The translations under genes were made by a program, and so were the position numbers. 29,350 bases of DNA from Bacillota bacterium (GTDB taxonomy: Bacteria > Bacillota > Clostridia > Christensenellales > Aristaeellaceae). The DNA is taken from the NCBI GenBank assembly GCA_023416655.1, contig JAEZHK010000026.1, forward strand, positions 1 to 29,350, written 5' to 3'. Below, piece after piece: positions 7,733 to 14,312 of this stretch; position 1 is the first letter of the stretch, and each line of letters starts with the position of its first letter. The notes beneath the pieces were generated by a model that did no database searches, had not been told where the DNA came from, and was given only the letters and a program-made list of their open reading frames with translations.

Positions 7733-7800
7733 GATACGCCGGGGCGCTGCCCCGGACCCCGCCAGAGGGATTGAATCCCTCTGGACTCCCACACAGAAGG
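7733..7800 (+). repeat. Paired-hairpin 3'-end element, copy A (after glpK)
   Basis: About 20 bases after the glpK stop. Hairpin 1: CCGGGGC/GCCCCGG (7739-7745/7749-7755) with loop GCT. Hairpin 2: 11-bp stem 7762-7772/7774-7784 around TTGAA. It begins GGCGGAGGA-ACGCC and ends CCCACACA. The same layout follows galT (minus strand) and the ROK gene, with different stem sequences. Confidence 0.85.
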
Positions 7801-7807
7801 TAGAAAT

Positions 7808-7845
7808 AAAGCAGAGCGATTTGCGTCGCCCTGCTTTGTTGTTTT
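7808..7845 (+). terminator. Intrinsic terminator of glpK
   Basis: AAAGCAG-A-GCGA pairs with TCGC-C-CTGCTTT (7808-7819/7826-7837), followed by GTTGTTTT. It lies between the two oppositely oriented paired-hairpin elements in the glpK/galT convergent gap. Confidence 0.7.
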
Positions 7846-7875
7846 AACGGAACTCGCTGTATGGAAGCATCCTTT

Positions 7876-7960
7876 GCCCTATCCCCTTGTGTAGGGTTCC
7901 AAGGGGCATCATGCCCCTTGGCGGGTGGTCCGGAGGGCGGAGCCCTCCGGCGTTCCTCCG
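7876..7960 (-). repeat. Paired-hairpin 3'-end element, copy C (after galT)
   Basis: Same family as the element after glpK, read on the minus strand. It starts 12-22 bases after the galT stop. Hairpin 1: CCGGAGGGC/GCCCTCCGG (7930-7938/7942-7950). Hairpin 2: CCAAGGGGCAT/ATGCCCCTTGG (7899-7909/7911-7921). The tail (minus) reads ACACAAGGGGAT. Confidence 0.85.
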
Positions 7961-7971
7961 TCTCCCTCTTG

Positions 7972-9507
7972 TTACTTCGCCGCGCGGAAGCCCAGCGGCG
8001 CGAGGAAGCGCAGAAGGCCCTGCTGCCCGGCGTCGTCGGCTTTATAGACGCCTGCGTCGGACAGCACCTGCGCGCACTTGACGCTCAGGCCCTGACGGAT
8101 GGCCGCCTTGGCCCCGTCGGAGGAGAGTTTCGTGCCGTGCTCCGCCGCCAGTTCCTTGACCCATGCGTAGTGCTTGTGAAGCGGCGAATACTCTTCCGGC
8201 TCCGCTTCGAGCGGGATTTCGCCGGTCAGGTACTTTTTCAGGCCGTCCAGTTCGGAGAGCAGCCGCCCCGGCAGGATGAACAGGCCCATCGTCTCGATCA
8301 GGCCGATGTTCTCCTTTTTGATGTGGTGCAGGTTCGCGTGCGGGTGGTAGATGCCCAGCGGATGCTCCTCGCTCGTGCGGTTGTTTCGGAGCAGCAGGCT
8401 CAGAACCCATTCGTCGCCCACGCGCCTCAAAATCGGCGTCACCGTGTTGTGCGGCTGGTCCGTCTCCGCCAGTACGTTAAGGTCCGGGTCGGAGTGGGTC
8501 CGCCAGGCGGCGAGGATCTTCTCCGCGAGGCCTGTGAGGCTCGCCGAATCCCGCCCGGTCAGCCTCAGACACGTCATCGGCCAATCCACCACCGCGGCGC
8601 GCACGCCCTCCGCCGGGCAGATAAGGCTCGTCCGAACGCCTGCCTTGTCCATCGGGAAGGTGTACTGGCCGCCCTGGAAGTGGTCGTGGCTCAGGATGGA
8701 GCCGCCCACGATGGGCAGGTCCGCGTTGGCCCCGAGGAAGTAGTGAGGGAACTGCGACACGAATTCGAACAGGCGCACGAACGTGCCCCTGGAGATCCTC
8801 ATGGGCGTGTGCTTCTCGCTCAGCACGATGCAGTGCTCGTTGTAGTAAAGGTAGGGCGAGTACTGCAGGTGCCACGGCTCGCCCGCAAGCGTCAGTGGAA
8901 TCATCCGGTGGTTCTGGCGCGCGGGGAAGCCCGCGCGGCCCGCGTAGCCGGGGTTTTCCACGCACAGCATGCAGCGCGGATAGCCCACCTGCTTAGCTAT
9001 GCGCTCGGCGGCGATGTCGCGGGGATCCTTTTCCGGCTTCGACAGGTTGATGGTAATCTCCAGCTCGCCCGCGGGCGACGGCGCGAAGAAGCGCACGTTG
9101 CGCGCGATCTGATCCACGCGGATATAGTCGCATGCGCGGCACAGCTGGTAGAACCAGTTGGTGGCGGCGCGGGGGCCCGCCTCCCGGTAGAGCGCGGAGA
9201 ATTTCGTGCGCACCTCCCACGGCGACGGCGTGATGAGCCCGCACAGCCGCGCTTCAAAGCGCTCCCGCGCGCCGGGGGTGTCCTCAATGACGCCCTTCGC
9301 CGCGGCGATCTGGCTCAACTCCTGTACCAGCGGCGTCACCGTCGGTGAGATCTCCTGGGGGGCTTCCGCTTCCGGGCCGGGCGCGTCCATGCGCATGGCG
9401 TCAAGCAGAAGGTTTTCAGTATAGGCCCGGTCGTAGGAGGCGATCAGTCCCGCGTTTTCGGCAAAGCGAATCAGGCCCAGAATGGCGCGCGTCGCGTCGT
9501 GTGTCAT
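7972..9507 (-). CDS. galT: UDP-glucose--hexose-1-phosphate uridylyltransferase, class II (Firmicute type)
   Basis: A 511-residue protein of the class II GalT family, longer than the Escherichia coli-type enzyme. It exchanges UMP between UDP-glucose and galactose-1-phosphate in the Leloir pathway. Recognisable stretches include QEISPTVTPLVQEL near residue 66, GYPRCMLCVENPGYAGR around 273, HRMIPLTLAGEPWHLQYSPY, the ILSHDHFQGGQYTFP active-site region (SHDHFQGG), and HNTVTPI near 390. No galK or galE is beside it, so it probably supplies or drains UDP-galactose alone here. The ATG at 9507 has only a weak GGGGA site, but the promoter below it and the family N-terminus support it. It is convergent with glpK and divergent from the aldo/keto reductase. 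Confidence 0.93.
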   Translation of the reverse strand: MTHDATRAILGLIRFAENAGLIASYDRAYTENLLLDAMRMDAPGPEAEAPQEISPTVTPLVQELSQIAAAKGVIEDTPGARERFEARLCGLITPSPWEVRTKFSALYREAGPRAATNWFYQLCRACDYIRVDQIARNVRFFAPSPAGELEITINLSKPEKDPRDIAAERIAKQVGYPRCMLCVENPGYAGRAGFPARQNHRMIPLTLAGEPWHLQYSPYLYYNEHCIVLSEKHTPMRISRGTFVRLFEFVSQFPHYFLGANADLPIVGGSILSHDHFQGGQYTFPMDKAGVRTSLICPAEGVRAAVVDWPMTCLRLTGRDSASLTGLAEKILAAWRTHSDPDLNVLAETDQPHNTVTPILRRVGDEWVLSLLLRNNRTSEEHPLGIYHPHANLHHIKKENIGLIETMGLFILPGRLLSELDGLKKYLTGEIPLEAEPEEYSPLHKHYAWVKELAAEHGTKLSSDGAKAAIRQGLSVKCAQVLSDAGVYKADDAGQQGLLRFLAPLGFRAAK

Positions 9508-9537
9508 AAAATCCCCGCTTTCGGTTGGCTGGAGATG

Positions 9538-9566
9538 ATTTTACCATAGACCGTGCCCCGTCACAA
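9538..9566 (-). promoter_or_regulatory. Sigma-A promoter of galT
   Basis: On the minus strand TTGTGA (complement of 9561-9566), an exact 17-base spacer, then TGG-TAAAAT (complement of 9538-9543). The leader is about 25 bases. Confidence 0.7.
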
Positions 9567-9588
9567 GGGAAAAGCGGTTACTTACAGT

Positions 9589-9790
9589 GCAAACGCACGG
9601 AAAATGGACGGACACATTTTTCGTGCGTTTGCGAGGGAACGAGGGACAGCGCCTAAAAATTCTGTGGGAATTTTCCGGGCGGCGCCGGGTCGGGTGAGCA
9701 TTTCGCAAGCGAAATGCCGCCCGCGCCGCCGTACAGGCCGCCGGCACGATTGAACATGGAGGGCTGCGGCCCTCCAAACCTCCCGGAGTT
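9589..9790 (+). repeat. Four-hairpin element, divergent copy 4
   Basis: Same order of stems as the close copies but with different sequences. P0: GCAAACGCACG...AAAA paired with TTTT...CGTGCGTTTGC (9589-9604/9617-9632). P1: outer GCGCC/GGCGC (9649-9653/9681-9685), inner AAAATTC/GAATTTT with loop TGTGG, 3' linker CCGGGC as in the other copies. P2: GCATTTCGC/GCGAAATGC (9698-9717). The tail GATTGAACATGG (9749-9760) and hairpin TGGAGGGC/GCCCTCCA (9757-9776) are shared with 13131 (minus) and 19666 (plus). It fills the galT/aldo-keto reductase gap. Confidence 0.65.
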
Positions 9791-9822
9791 CATACATGCG
9801 CAATTCCTGTGTCGGTCGTGGG

Positions 9823-9849
9823 TTGACTTATGTTTTCTTGTGGTATAAT
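9823..9849 (+). promoter_or_regulatory. Promoter of the aldo/keto reductase gene
   Basis: TTGACT (9823-9828), 15-base spacer, TGG-TATAAT (9841-9849) with extended -10. The leader would be very short, with the ribosome site beginning about 12 bases after the -10. Confidence 0.7.
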
Positions 9850-9869
9850 GAACCAAACGGAAGGAGTGT

Positions 9870-10853
9870 ATGCGCATGTTGATGAGGGATTGGCCGGCGC
9901 TTGGGCGCAAGGTGAGCGCCATCGCGCTGGGGTCGGCGCACTTCGGCGCGAAGATGCCGGAAGAGACCGCTTTTGAAGTCATGGACGCGTATATCAGGCT
10001 CGGCGGCAACGTGCTGGACACCGCCCGCGTCTATGGGGATTTCGACCTGGGCATCCCCGGCATCAGCGAAAAGACCATCGGCAAGTGGCTTAAGTCCCGG
10101 AAGGTCCGGGATGGGCTGATCCTCAGCACCAAGGGCGCGCACCCGCCCTGGTTCGAATTTTCGACGCCGCGGCTGGACCGGGCGAGCATCGTCAGCGATA
10201 TGGAGGAGAGCCTGGAGGCGCTGGGCGTTTCCGGCGTGGAGCTGTATTTTCTGCACCGGGACGACGTGAACCGCCCGGTGGCGGACATCCTGGAGACGCT
10301 GAACGGCCTCGTTGAGCAGGGGAAGGCAAAACTCCTCGGCGCGTCCAACTGGTCGGCGGCGCGCATTACGGAGGCCAACGCCTACGCGGCGTCCCACGGA
10401 CTTCAGGGCTTTTCGGTCAATCAGCCGCAGTGGAGCCTCGCTTTCCAGCACCATGTGGCGGACGAAACGCTCATCCAGATGGGCCGGGAAATGTATGACA
10501 TGCACCGGCGCACGGGGCTTGTCTGCATGCCCTATTCGTCGCAGGCGCAGGGCTTCTTCACCAAGCTCTACGAGCTGGGTGAGGAAGGGCTGCCGGAGGC
10601 GCTCCGGCATGACTTCGCAAGCGCCCAAAACACGCGGCGCTTCGAGGCGGTCTTGAAGGCGAAGGAGGCCAGCGGCTTCTCCGTCGGCGCGATCGCGCTC
10701 GCCTTCCTGACCGGCCAGCCGGACTTTTTCACGTTGCCCATCGTGGGCGTGAGCAGGCCCTCCCAAGTGGAGGCGCTGCGGGAGGCCGCGGACGCGCAGC
10801 TATCGCCCGACGCGCTCCTTGAGCTGACCGTGGTCGCGGGCCTTCGGGACTGA
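9870..10853 (+). CDS. Aldo/keto reductase family oxidoreductase
   Basis: A 327-residue NADP-dependent TIM-barrel reductase. Core signatures: LGSAHFGAKMPEE at strand 1, NVLDTARVYG with the catalytic Asp and Tyr, LSTKGAHP with the catalytic Lys, VELYFLHRDD supplying the catalytic His, GASNWSAARI, and a C-terminal LPIVGVSRPSQVE cofactor-binding loop. The catalytic tetrad Asp-Tyr-Lys-His is therefore complete. Three ATGs lie close together (9870, 9876, 9882). GGAAGGAG is 3 bases from the first and 9 from the second, so 9876 may be the true start. It is a monocistronic gene between galT and spo0A; substrate (sugar, aldehyde or aglycone) unknown. CCCGTCC/GGACGG at 10871-10895 may form a weak terminator. 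Confidence 0.9.
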   Translation: MRMLMRDWPALGRKVSAIALGSAHFGAKMPEETAFEVMDAYIRLGGNVLDTARVYGDFDLGIPGISEKTIGKWLKSRKVRDGLILSTKGAHPPWFEFSTPRLDRASIVSDMEESLEALGVSGVELYFLHRDDVNRPVADILETLNGLVEQGKAKLLGASNWSAARITEANAYAASHGLQGFSVNQPQWSLAFQHHVADETLIQMGREMYDMHRRTGLVCMPYSSQAQGFFTKLYELGEEGLPEALRHDFASAQNTRRFEAVLKAKEASGFSVGAIALAFLTGQPDFFTLPIVGVSRPSQVEALREAADAQLSPDALLELTVVAGLRD

Positions 10854-11009
10854 TTTCGCGTTGGTTTACGCCCGTCCCGACGAGAAAGGACGGCGGGAAA
10901 ACGCCGTGCCAGGAAAATTCTGGCGAATGACGTGATATTTTATTTACCCATTCTGTCATATCTCCGCCTTTTAGGACATAACCTGTACCGAAAGGGCGGA
11001 TGATTCTAT

Positions 11010-11774
11010 ATGGATAAGATCAAGCTTTTGATGGCGGACGACAACCATGCGGTACTTTCGCAGCTTTCCGAGTTCTTCAGCAGGAAAGCGGACATTGAGA
11101 TCGCCGGATGCGCCCACGATGGCGCGGAGGCGCTGGCTTTGATCGAAAAGACTGCGCCCGACATTGTACTGCTCGACATCATCATGCCGCGGCTGGACGG
11201 CTTCGCGGTGCTGGAGGCACTGGGCGGCGTTGGCCCCCGCGCGATCATGGTCACGGGCCTCTCCGGCGACGAATTCATCGGCCGCGCGATGCGGCTGGGC
11301 GCCAGCTATTACATGGTGAAGCCGGTGGATACCCAGGTGCTCTACGCCCGGGTCAAGGAGATCGCCGGCATGAAGGGCGAGAGCATCGCCGAGCCCCGTA
11401 CGCCGCCGCTTCGGTCCCGGGACGAACAGGTGACGGGGCTGTTCCTGTCCATCGGCATCCCGGCCCACATCAAGGGATACCAGTACCTTAGGGAAGCGGT
11501 GCGCATGGTGCTGGAGGACCGGGACCTCCTGGGCCGGATCACGAAGGAACTGTACCCCGGCATCGCGCGGCACTTCGGCACCTCCGCCAGCAAAGTGGAG
11601 CGCGCCATGCGCCACGCCATCGAGGTCGCCTGGAGCAGGGGCAGGCTCGAAAGCGTCAACCGCCTCTACGGCTACAAGGTGTTCTCTGCGGAGGATAAAC
11701 CCACCAACGGCGAATTCATCGCGCTGGTGGCCGACAAGGTGGGCGCGCCCCGAAGCGATACGATATCGGCCTGA
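11010..11774 (+). CDS. spo0A: Stage 0 sporulation protein A, master response regulator
   Basis: A 254-residue Spo0A with both domains. The receiver domain (1-120) has the acidic pair D10-D11, the phosphoacceptor D56 in VLLDIIMPRLDG, T81 and K103 in MVKP. The C-terminal DNA-binding domain (about 145-245) keeps the diagnostic Spo0A sequence: IGIPAHIKGYQYLREA, ITKELYPGIA and the recognition helix SKVERAMRHAIEVAWSRGR. When phosphorylated it binds 0A boxes and commits the cell to spore formation. The usual neighbours spoIVB and recN are not upstream; here it follows an aldo/keto reductase. Start ATG 11010 has a modest AAAGGGCGGA site. The 156-base upstream gap has no clear sigma-A or sigma-H promoter that I would defend. 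Confidence 0.97.
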   Translation: MDKIKLLMADDNHAVLSQLSEFFSRKADIEIAGCAHDGAEALALIEKTAPDIVLLDIIMPRLDGFAVLEALGGVGPRAIMVTGLSGDEFIGRAMRLGASYYMVKPVDTQVLYARVKEIAGMKGESIAEPRTPPLRSRDEQVTGLFLSIGIPAHIKGYQYLREAVRMVLEDRDLLGRITKELYPGIARHFGTSASKVERAMRHAIEVAWSRGRLESVNRLYGYKVFSAEDKPTNGEFIALVADKVGAPRSDTISA

Positions 11775-11780
11775 CGGCCG

Positions 11781-11944
11781 GCGATGAAAATCCGCTTCGC
11801 GTCTTTTCATCGCATCGAGCTGGGCCTGCGCAGGCCTGGAAATCTGCGGATTTCCGGGCGGCCCACTGACCGAAGGGTTTGTTTCCTCCACCAGTGTGCG
11901 CACTGGTTCTGGAAACCATTTCCGGCGCGCAGGTCGCCGGAAAT
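11781..11944 (+). repeat. Four-hairpin intergenic element, copy 2
   Basis: Starts 6 bases after the spo0A stop. P0: GCGATGAAAA/TTTTCATCGC (11781-11790/11804-11813) with the same TCCGC...GCGTC loop as copy 1. P1: outer TGGGCC/GGCCCA, inner GGAAATC/GATTTCC with loop TGCG; the 5' side carries an extra TGCGCAGGCCT. P2: GTTTCC/GGAAAC enclosing ACCAGTG/CACTGGT. P3: ATTTCCGGCG/CGCCGGAAAT (11918-11927/11935-11944). Relative to copy 1 the stems change in pairs (for example GAGCC/GGCTC to GGGCC/GGCCC). Confidence 0.85.
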
Positions 11945-12027
11945 GATCGGAGAGCGGACGAGCGACGGTTGTTGCGGCGGCGCACTGGTTGCCGGGAGCG
12001 ATCGAATGGGACCAAGGGGCGGCAGTC

Positions 12028-12071
12028 CAACGCCTGGAAGCTTGCTTTCAGGCGTTGTCGCATGCTATAAT
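12028..12071 (+). promoter_or_regulatory. Promoter of the ROK kinase gene overlapped by an inverted repeat
   Basis: TGC-TATAAT (12063-12071) with a possible -35 TTGCTT (12042-12047) 18 bases upstream. The -35 sits in an inverted repeat, CAACGCCTG (12028-12036) with CAGGCGTTG (12049-12057) plus an inner AAGC/GCTT. This could be an operator or the remnant of an upstream terminator. Confidence 0.6.
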
Positions 12072-12107
12072 CCAATGTGTCCCAACAAAATAAAGGAGCG
12101 ATGCGCG

Positions 12108-12986
12108 ATGCGGCTTGGCGCGCTGGAGGCCGGCGGCACCAAAATGGTGTGCTCGATCGGCGACGAGACCGGAAAAATCCTGGACAGGGCGACGTTCCCC
12201 ACGCTGTCCCCGGCACAGACGCTGCCGCCGATGATCGAATACTTCAAAAGCGCGGGCATCGAGGCGCTGGGCATCTCCAGCTTCGGCCCGCTGGACCTGA
12301 ACCCGGCCTCGCCCACCTACGGCTACGTGACCACCACGCCCAAGCCCGGCTGGGGCGATTGCCCGCTGCTGCCGGAGTTTCAAAAGGCGCTGGGCGTGCC
12401 GGTGGGCATCGATACCGACGTGGGCGGCGCGGCGTTGGCGGAAACGCTCATGGGCGCGGCGAAGGGCCTGAAAAACTGCGTGTACGTGACGGTGGGCACC
12501 GGCATCGGCGCGGGCGTCGTGGCGGAGGGGCGGCTGCTCCACGGCATGGTCCACCCGGAGTGGGGCCACATGCTCATGCGCCCGCACCCGGAGGACCCGA
12601 CCCCCCACGGCTTCTGCCCGTACCACGACGGCTGCCTGGAGGGCCTCGCCTGCGGGCCGGCCATCGACAAGCGCTGGGGCGTGCCGTCGAGAGAACTCCC
12701 CAAGGACCACATCGCCTGGGAGATCGAGGCCTATTACCTTGCGCAGTTCTGCGTGACGGCGCTGGTCGCGATTTCCACCGAAAGAATTGTGCTGGGCGGC
12801 GGCATCATGCAGGAGAAGTTCCTGTTCCCGATGATCCGGGAAAAGACGCTGAACCTTTTGAACGGCTACGTCGCAGCCGATCAGGTGCTCCATCACATCG
12901 ACGAACTGATCGTGCCGCCCGGACTTGGCGTAAACAGCGGCGTCACCGGCGGGCTGCTCCTCGCCGCCGAAGCCGCGAAAAAGTAG
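12108..12986 (+). CDS. ROK family fructokinase
   Basis: A 292-residue ROK kinase closest in pattern to the bacterial zinc-containing fructokinases (ScrK/GmuE/YdhR type), converting fructose (or mannose) to the 6-phosphate with ATP. Residues 5-12 (ALEAGGTK) are the phosphate loop and D104 in IDTDVGG is the catalytic base. VTVGTGIGAG binds phosphate. The zinc site H154-C170-H173-C176 (EWGHMLM and FCPYHDGC) is complete. The frame is open upstream through the repeat element. I chose ATG 12108 because the ROK fold begins immediately after it and AAGGAG lies 9 bases before it. It is monocistronic with its own promoter, after spo0A and the repeat element, and is followed by a paired-hairpin element. 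Confidence 0.93.
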   Translation: MRLGALEAGGTKMVCSIGDETGKILDRATFPTLSPAQTLPPMIEYFKSAGIEALGISSFGPLDLNPASPTYGYVTTTPKPGWGDCPLLPEFQKALGVPVGIDTDVGGAALAETLMGAAKGLKNCVYVTVGTGIGAGVVAEGRLLHGMVHPEWGHMLMRPHPEDPTPHGFCPYHDGCLEGLACGPAIDKRWGVPSRELPKDHIAWEIEAYYLAQFCVTALVAISTERIVLGGGIMQEKFLFPMIREKTLNLLNGYVAADQVLHHIDELIVPPGLGVNSGVTGGLLLAAEAAKK

Positions 12987-12989
12987 GGA

Positions 12990-13066
12990 GGGGCGGAAGG
13001 AACGCCGGGGGCGCTGCCCCCGGACCCCCGCAAGGGGGCTGAGCCCCCTTGACCCCACACAAGGGG
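12990..13066 (+). repeat. Paired-hairpin 3'-end element, copy B (after the ROK gene)
   Basis: Hairpin 1: CCGGGGGC/GCCCCCGG (13005-13012/13016-13023) with loop GCT. Hairpin 2: CAAGGGGGCT/AGCCCCCTTG (13031-13040/13042-13051). It starts a few bases after the stop and ends ACACAAGGGGAT, as in the copy behind galT. Confidence 0.85.
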
Positions 13067-13100
13067 ATGGAAAGGGGGAAATGAGAGGCGCTCGACCTCG

Positions 13101-13271
13101 ACCCACTGGGGGATTGGGGGCCGGAGCCACCATGTTCAATCAAGGCTGCCGGAGGGCGGCATGTACAGCCGCAGGCTGCTACCGATTTGCACGCAGGCCC
13201 GCCCGCAAGCCCGCAGGCTTGCAGGGCCTGCGCTATCTGGAGAAAAGATTCCCTTGAGGAAGCTTTTCTCC
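13101..13271 (-). repeat. Four-hairpin element, divergent copy 5
   Basis: Read on the minus strand just past the ferredoxin terminator. P0: GGAGAAAAG/CTTTTCTCC (13239-13271) with an inner TTCC/GGAA. P1: outer GCAGGCCC/GGGCCTGC, inner GCAAGCC/GGCTTGC with loop TGCG and 3' linker GGGC (13193-13231), exactly the P1 layout of copies 1-3. P2: GTAgCAGCC/GGCTGTAC (13163-13182). P3: TGCCG/CGGCA (13147-13161). The tail GATTGAACATGG (complement of 13130-13141) is shared with the copy at 9589. Confidence 0.65.
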
Positions 13272-13275
13272 ACAC

Positions 13276-13306
13276 AAAAAAGGCGGCCTTTAACGGCCGC
13301 CCTTTT
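13276..13306 (-). terminator. Intrinsic terminator of the ferredoxin gene
   Basis: On the minus strand AAAAGG-GCGGCC is followed, after a 6-base loop, by GGCCGC-CTTTTTT. The stem is GGCGGCC/GGCCGCC (13282-13288/13295-13301) extended by A-T pairs. It lies 14 bases past the ferredoxin stop. Confidence 0.85.
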
Positions 13307-13319
13307 CGATGAGTTCGAC

Positions 13320-13490
13320 TCAAGCCTCAACCGGGGCGCCTACGGGGCAAACGCCCGCACACGCACCACAGGAAATACAGGCTTCGGCGTCAATGACATA
13401 TTTACCGTCACCCGGGGTAATCGCACTGACAGGGCATTCGCCCTCGCAGGCGCCACAGCTGATGCACTCATCGTTGATAATATAAGCCAT
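13320..13490 (-). CDS. 2[4Fe-4S] clostridial-type ferredoxin
   Basis: A 56-residue ferredoxin. Two complete cluster motifs are visible: C9-x2-C12-x2-C15-x3-C19-P and C38-x2-C41-x2-C44-x3-C48-P, in DECISCGACEGECP and EACISCGACAGVCP. It is a cytoplasmic low-potential electron carrier, as used by clostridial hydrogenases and 2-oxoacid oxidoreductases. ATG 13490 is preceded by AAGGAGGT (complement of 13502-13509), about 11 bases away. It has its own promoter and terminator, so it is a single-gene unit, divergent from the cysteine-cluster protein at 13581. Confidence 0.96.
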   Translation of the reverse strand: MAYIINDECISCGACEGECPVSAITPGDGKYVIDAEACISCGACAGVCPVGAPVEA

Positions 13491-13527
13491 GTAAAAAACG
13501 CACCTCCTTGTTTTTTAGAGTAAACCC

Positions 13528-13556
13528 ATTATAGCATCCGCCTTTGGGCATTGCAA
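13528..13556 (-). promoter_or_regulatory. Sigma-A promoter of the ferredoxin gene
   Basis: Minus-strand TTGCAA (13551-13556), 17-base spacer, TGC-TATAAT (complement of 13528-13533). This is close to an ideal promoter with an extended -10, consistent with high ferredoxin expression. Confidence 0.85.
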
Positions 13557-13580
13557 CTACAAAATTCGCCAGGAGGGTAT

Positions 13581-14051
13581 ATGAAAAAGGAGATAGAATT
13601 GGCGAGGGAACTTGTCGATAACCTGACTCCGCTCAAGGCGGACTGCGGGCTGACCTGCGGCGCGGCCTGCTGCCAGGCGGACGAGGACGGGCAGGGCGGC
13701 GTTACGCTGTTCCCCGGCGAGGCATCATTGTACGAGGGCGCGGACTGGGCGAAAATCGACGGCGGCGTCCTGACCTGCGGCGGCCGCTGCCCCAGAGAGG
13801 CGAGGCCTCTCGGGTGCCGCATCTTCCCGCTGACGCCCGCGCGCAAAGCGTCGGGGGCGCTCGCCTTACGCGTTGACCGGCGCGCCTTCGCGATGTGCCC
13901 GCTGGCGCCGCACGGAATCCGCGCGCTGGACCCGGCGTTCGTCTCGGCGGTGCGCGAAGCGCTTTCCATGATCGATGAAGCCCCGGCGGGCCGCGAATTT
14001 CTGGACCGGTGGATCGAAGAAGAGCGCATATTCCGGCAATCGAATCTGTAA
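13581..14051 (+). CDS. Cysteine-cluster protein, YkgJ-like putative metal-binding
   Basis: A 156-residue soluble protein with eight cysteines: C22, C26, C30 and C31 in DCGLTCGAACC, C66 and C70 in TCGGRC, C79 in RPLGCRIFPL, and C106 in FAMCPL. The RPxxCRxFP(L/F) box and the CC pair are typical of the YkgJ/UPF0153 zinc- or iron-chelating family, whose function is unknown. ATG 13581 follows AGGAGGG by 5 bases; a longer in-frame reading lacks a ribosome site. It lies only 90 bases from the divergently transcribed ferredoxin, so the two may share control. A role in iron-sulfur chemistry is an inference from context only. Confidence 0.8.
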   Translation: MKKEIELARELVDNLTPLKADCGLTCGAACCQADEDGQGGVTLFPGEASLYEGADWAKIDGGVLTCGGRCPREARPLGCRIFPLTPARKASGALALRVDRRAFAMCPLAPHGIRALDPAFVSAVREALSMIDEAPAGREFLDRWIEEERIFRQSNL

Positions 14052-14078
14052 TATTTCTTTGCGCGTTTGTCCATAATG
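14049..14078 (+). promoter_or_regulatory. Possible forespore sigma-G-type promoter for the spoVA operon
   Basis: TAATA (14049-14053), 18-base spacer, CATAATG (14072-14078), compared with the sigma-G consensus GnATR-N17/18-CATNNTA. Known spoVA operons are read by sigma-G, but this match is partial, so the call is tentative. Confidence 0.35.
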
Positions 14079-14088
14079 AGGGAGTGCT

Positions 14089-14110
14089 AAAAGACGCAAC
14101 AGGCGTTTTT
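14089..14110 (+). terminator. Short intrinsic terminator upstream of the spoVA operon
   Basis: AAAGACGC pairs with GCGTTTTT (one G-U pair) around loop AACAG, with the U-tract as part of the stem. It would end the cysteine-cluster gene's transcript before the spoVA genes. Confidence 0.5.
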
Positions 14111-14156
14111 CAGCAGGCCCTGAAGAGGAAGAACAACGCGCGAAGGGGTGTTTCTC

Positions 14157-14312
14157 TTGCAGCATCGTGGGAGGTTGCAGCCGCTCGCCTGGCTCGCGAT
14201 CGGGCTGATTTTGATCGTCGCGGTGGTCATTACGCTGATCCTGATGAACCGGCCGGCCGAACGGGCGTATCAGGACGCCATCTTGGTGTGCTTGGGGGTG
14301 GCGGCCCTTTGA
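14157..14312 (+). CDS. Small single-pass membrane protein translated ahead of SpoVAC (51 aa)
   Basis: A TTG-initiated reading frame with AAGGGG at 14143-14148, 8 bases ahead. The 51-residue product has one clear membrane helix (about residues 10-30, LAWLAIGLILIVAVVITLIL) followed by a short polar segment (NRPAERAYQD) and a hydrophobic end. Its stop TGA (14310-14312) overlaps the TTG start of spoVAC (14309-14311) in a TTGA junction, the same coupled style as the other spoVA overlaps. I do not recognise the family; it is too short for SpoVAA or SpoVAB. It may be a spore inner-membrane partner of the SpoVA channel or simply a translational coupler. The TTG start makes it easy to miss. Confidence 0.6.
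   Translation: MQHRGRLQPLAWLAIGLILIVAVVITLILMNRPAERAYQDAILVCLGVAAL

Noticed and set aside
7861..9348. A 495-codon open frame on the plus strand, antisense to galT.
   Set aside because: Its residue makeup is Arg/His/Ala/Val-rich with no known motif, and it mirrors the third-position GC bias of galT on the other strand. The galT family match is decisive.
10908..10960. A sigma-H-type promoter or 0A box ahead of spo0A.
   Set aside because: AGGAAAA and GAAT are present but only 7 bases apart instead of about 12, and no TTTGTCGAA-like box was found.
12077..13042. A 321-codon plus-strand frame in another register over the ROK kinase gene.
   Set aside because: It has no motif and is Gly/Arg/Pro-rich, whereas the correct frame contains the complete ROK and zinc signatures.
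12990..13066. Short peptides that could be read through the paired-hairpin elements.
   Set aside because: The sequence is conserved as paired arms rather than codons, and the reading frames differ between copies.
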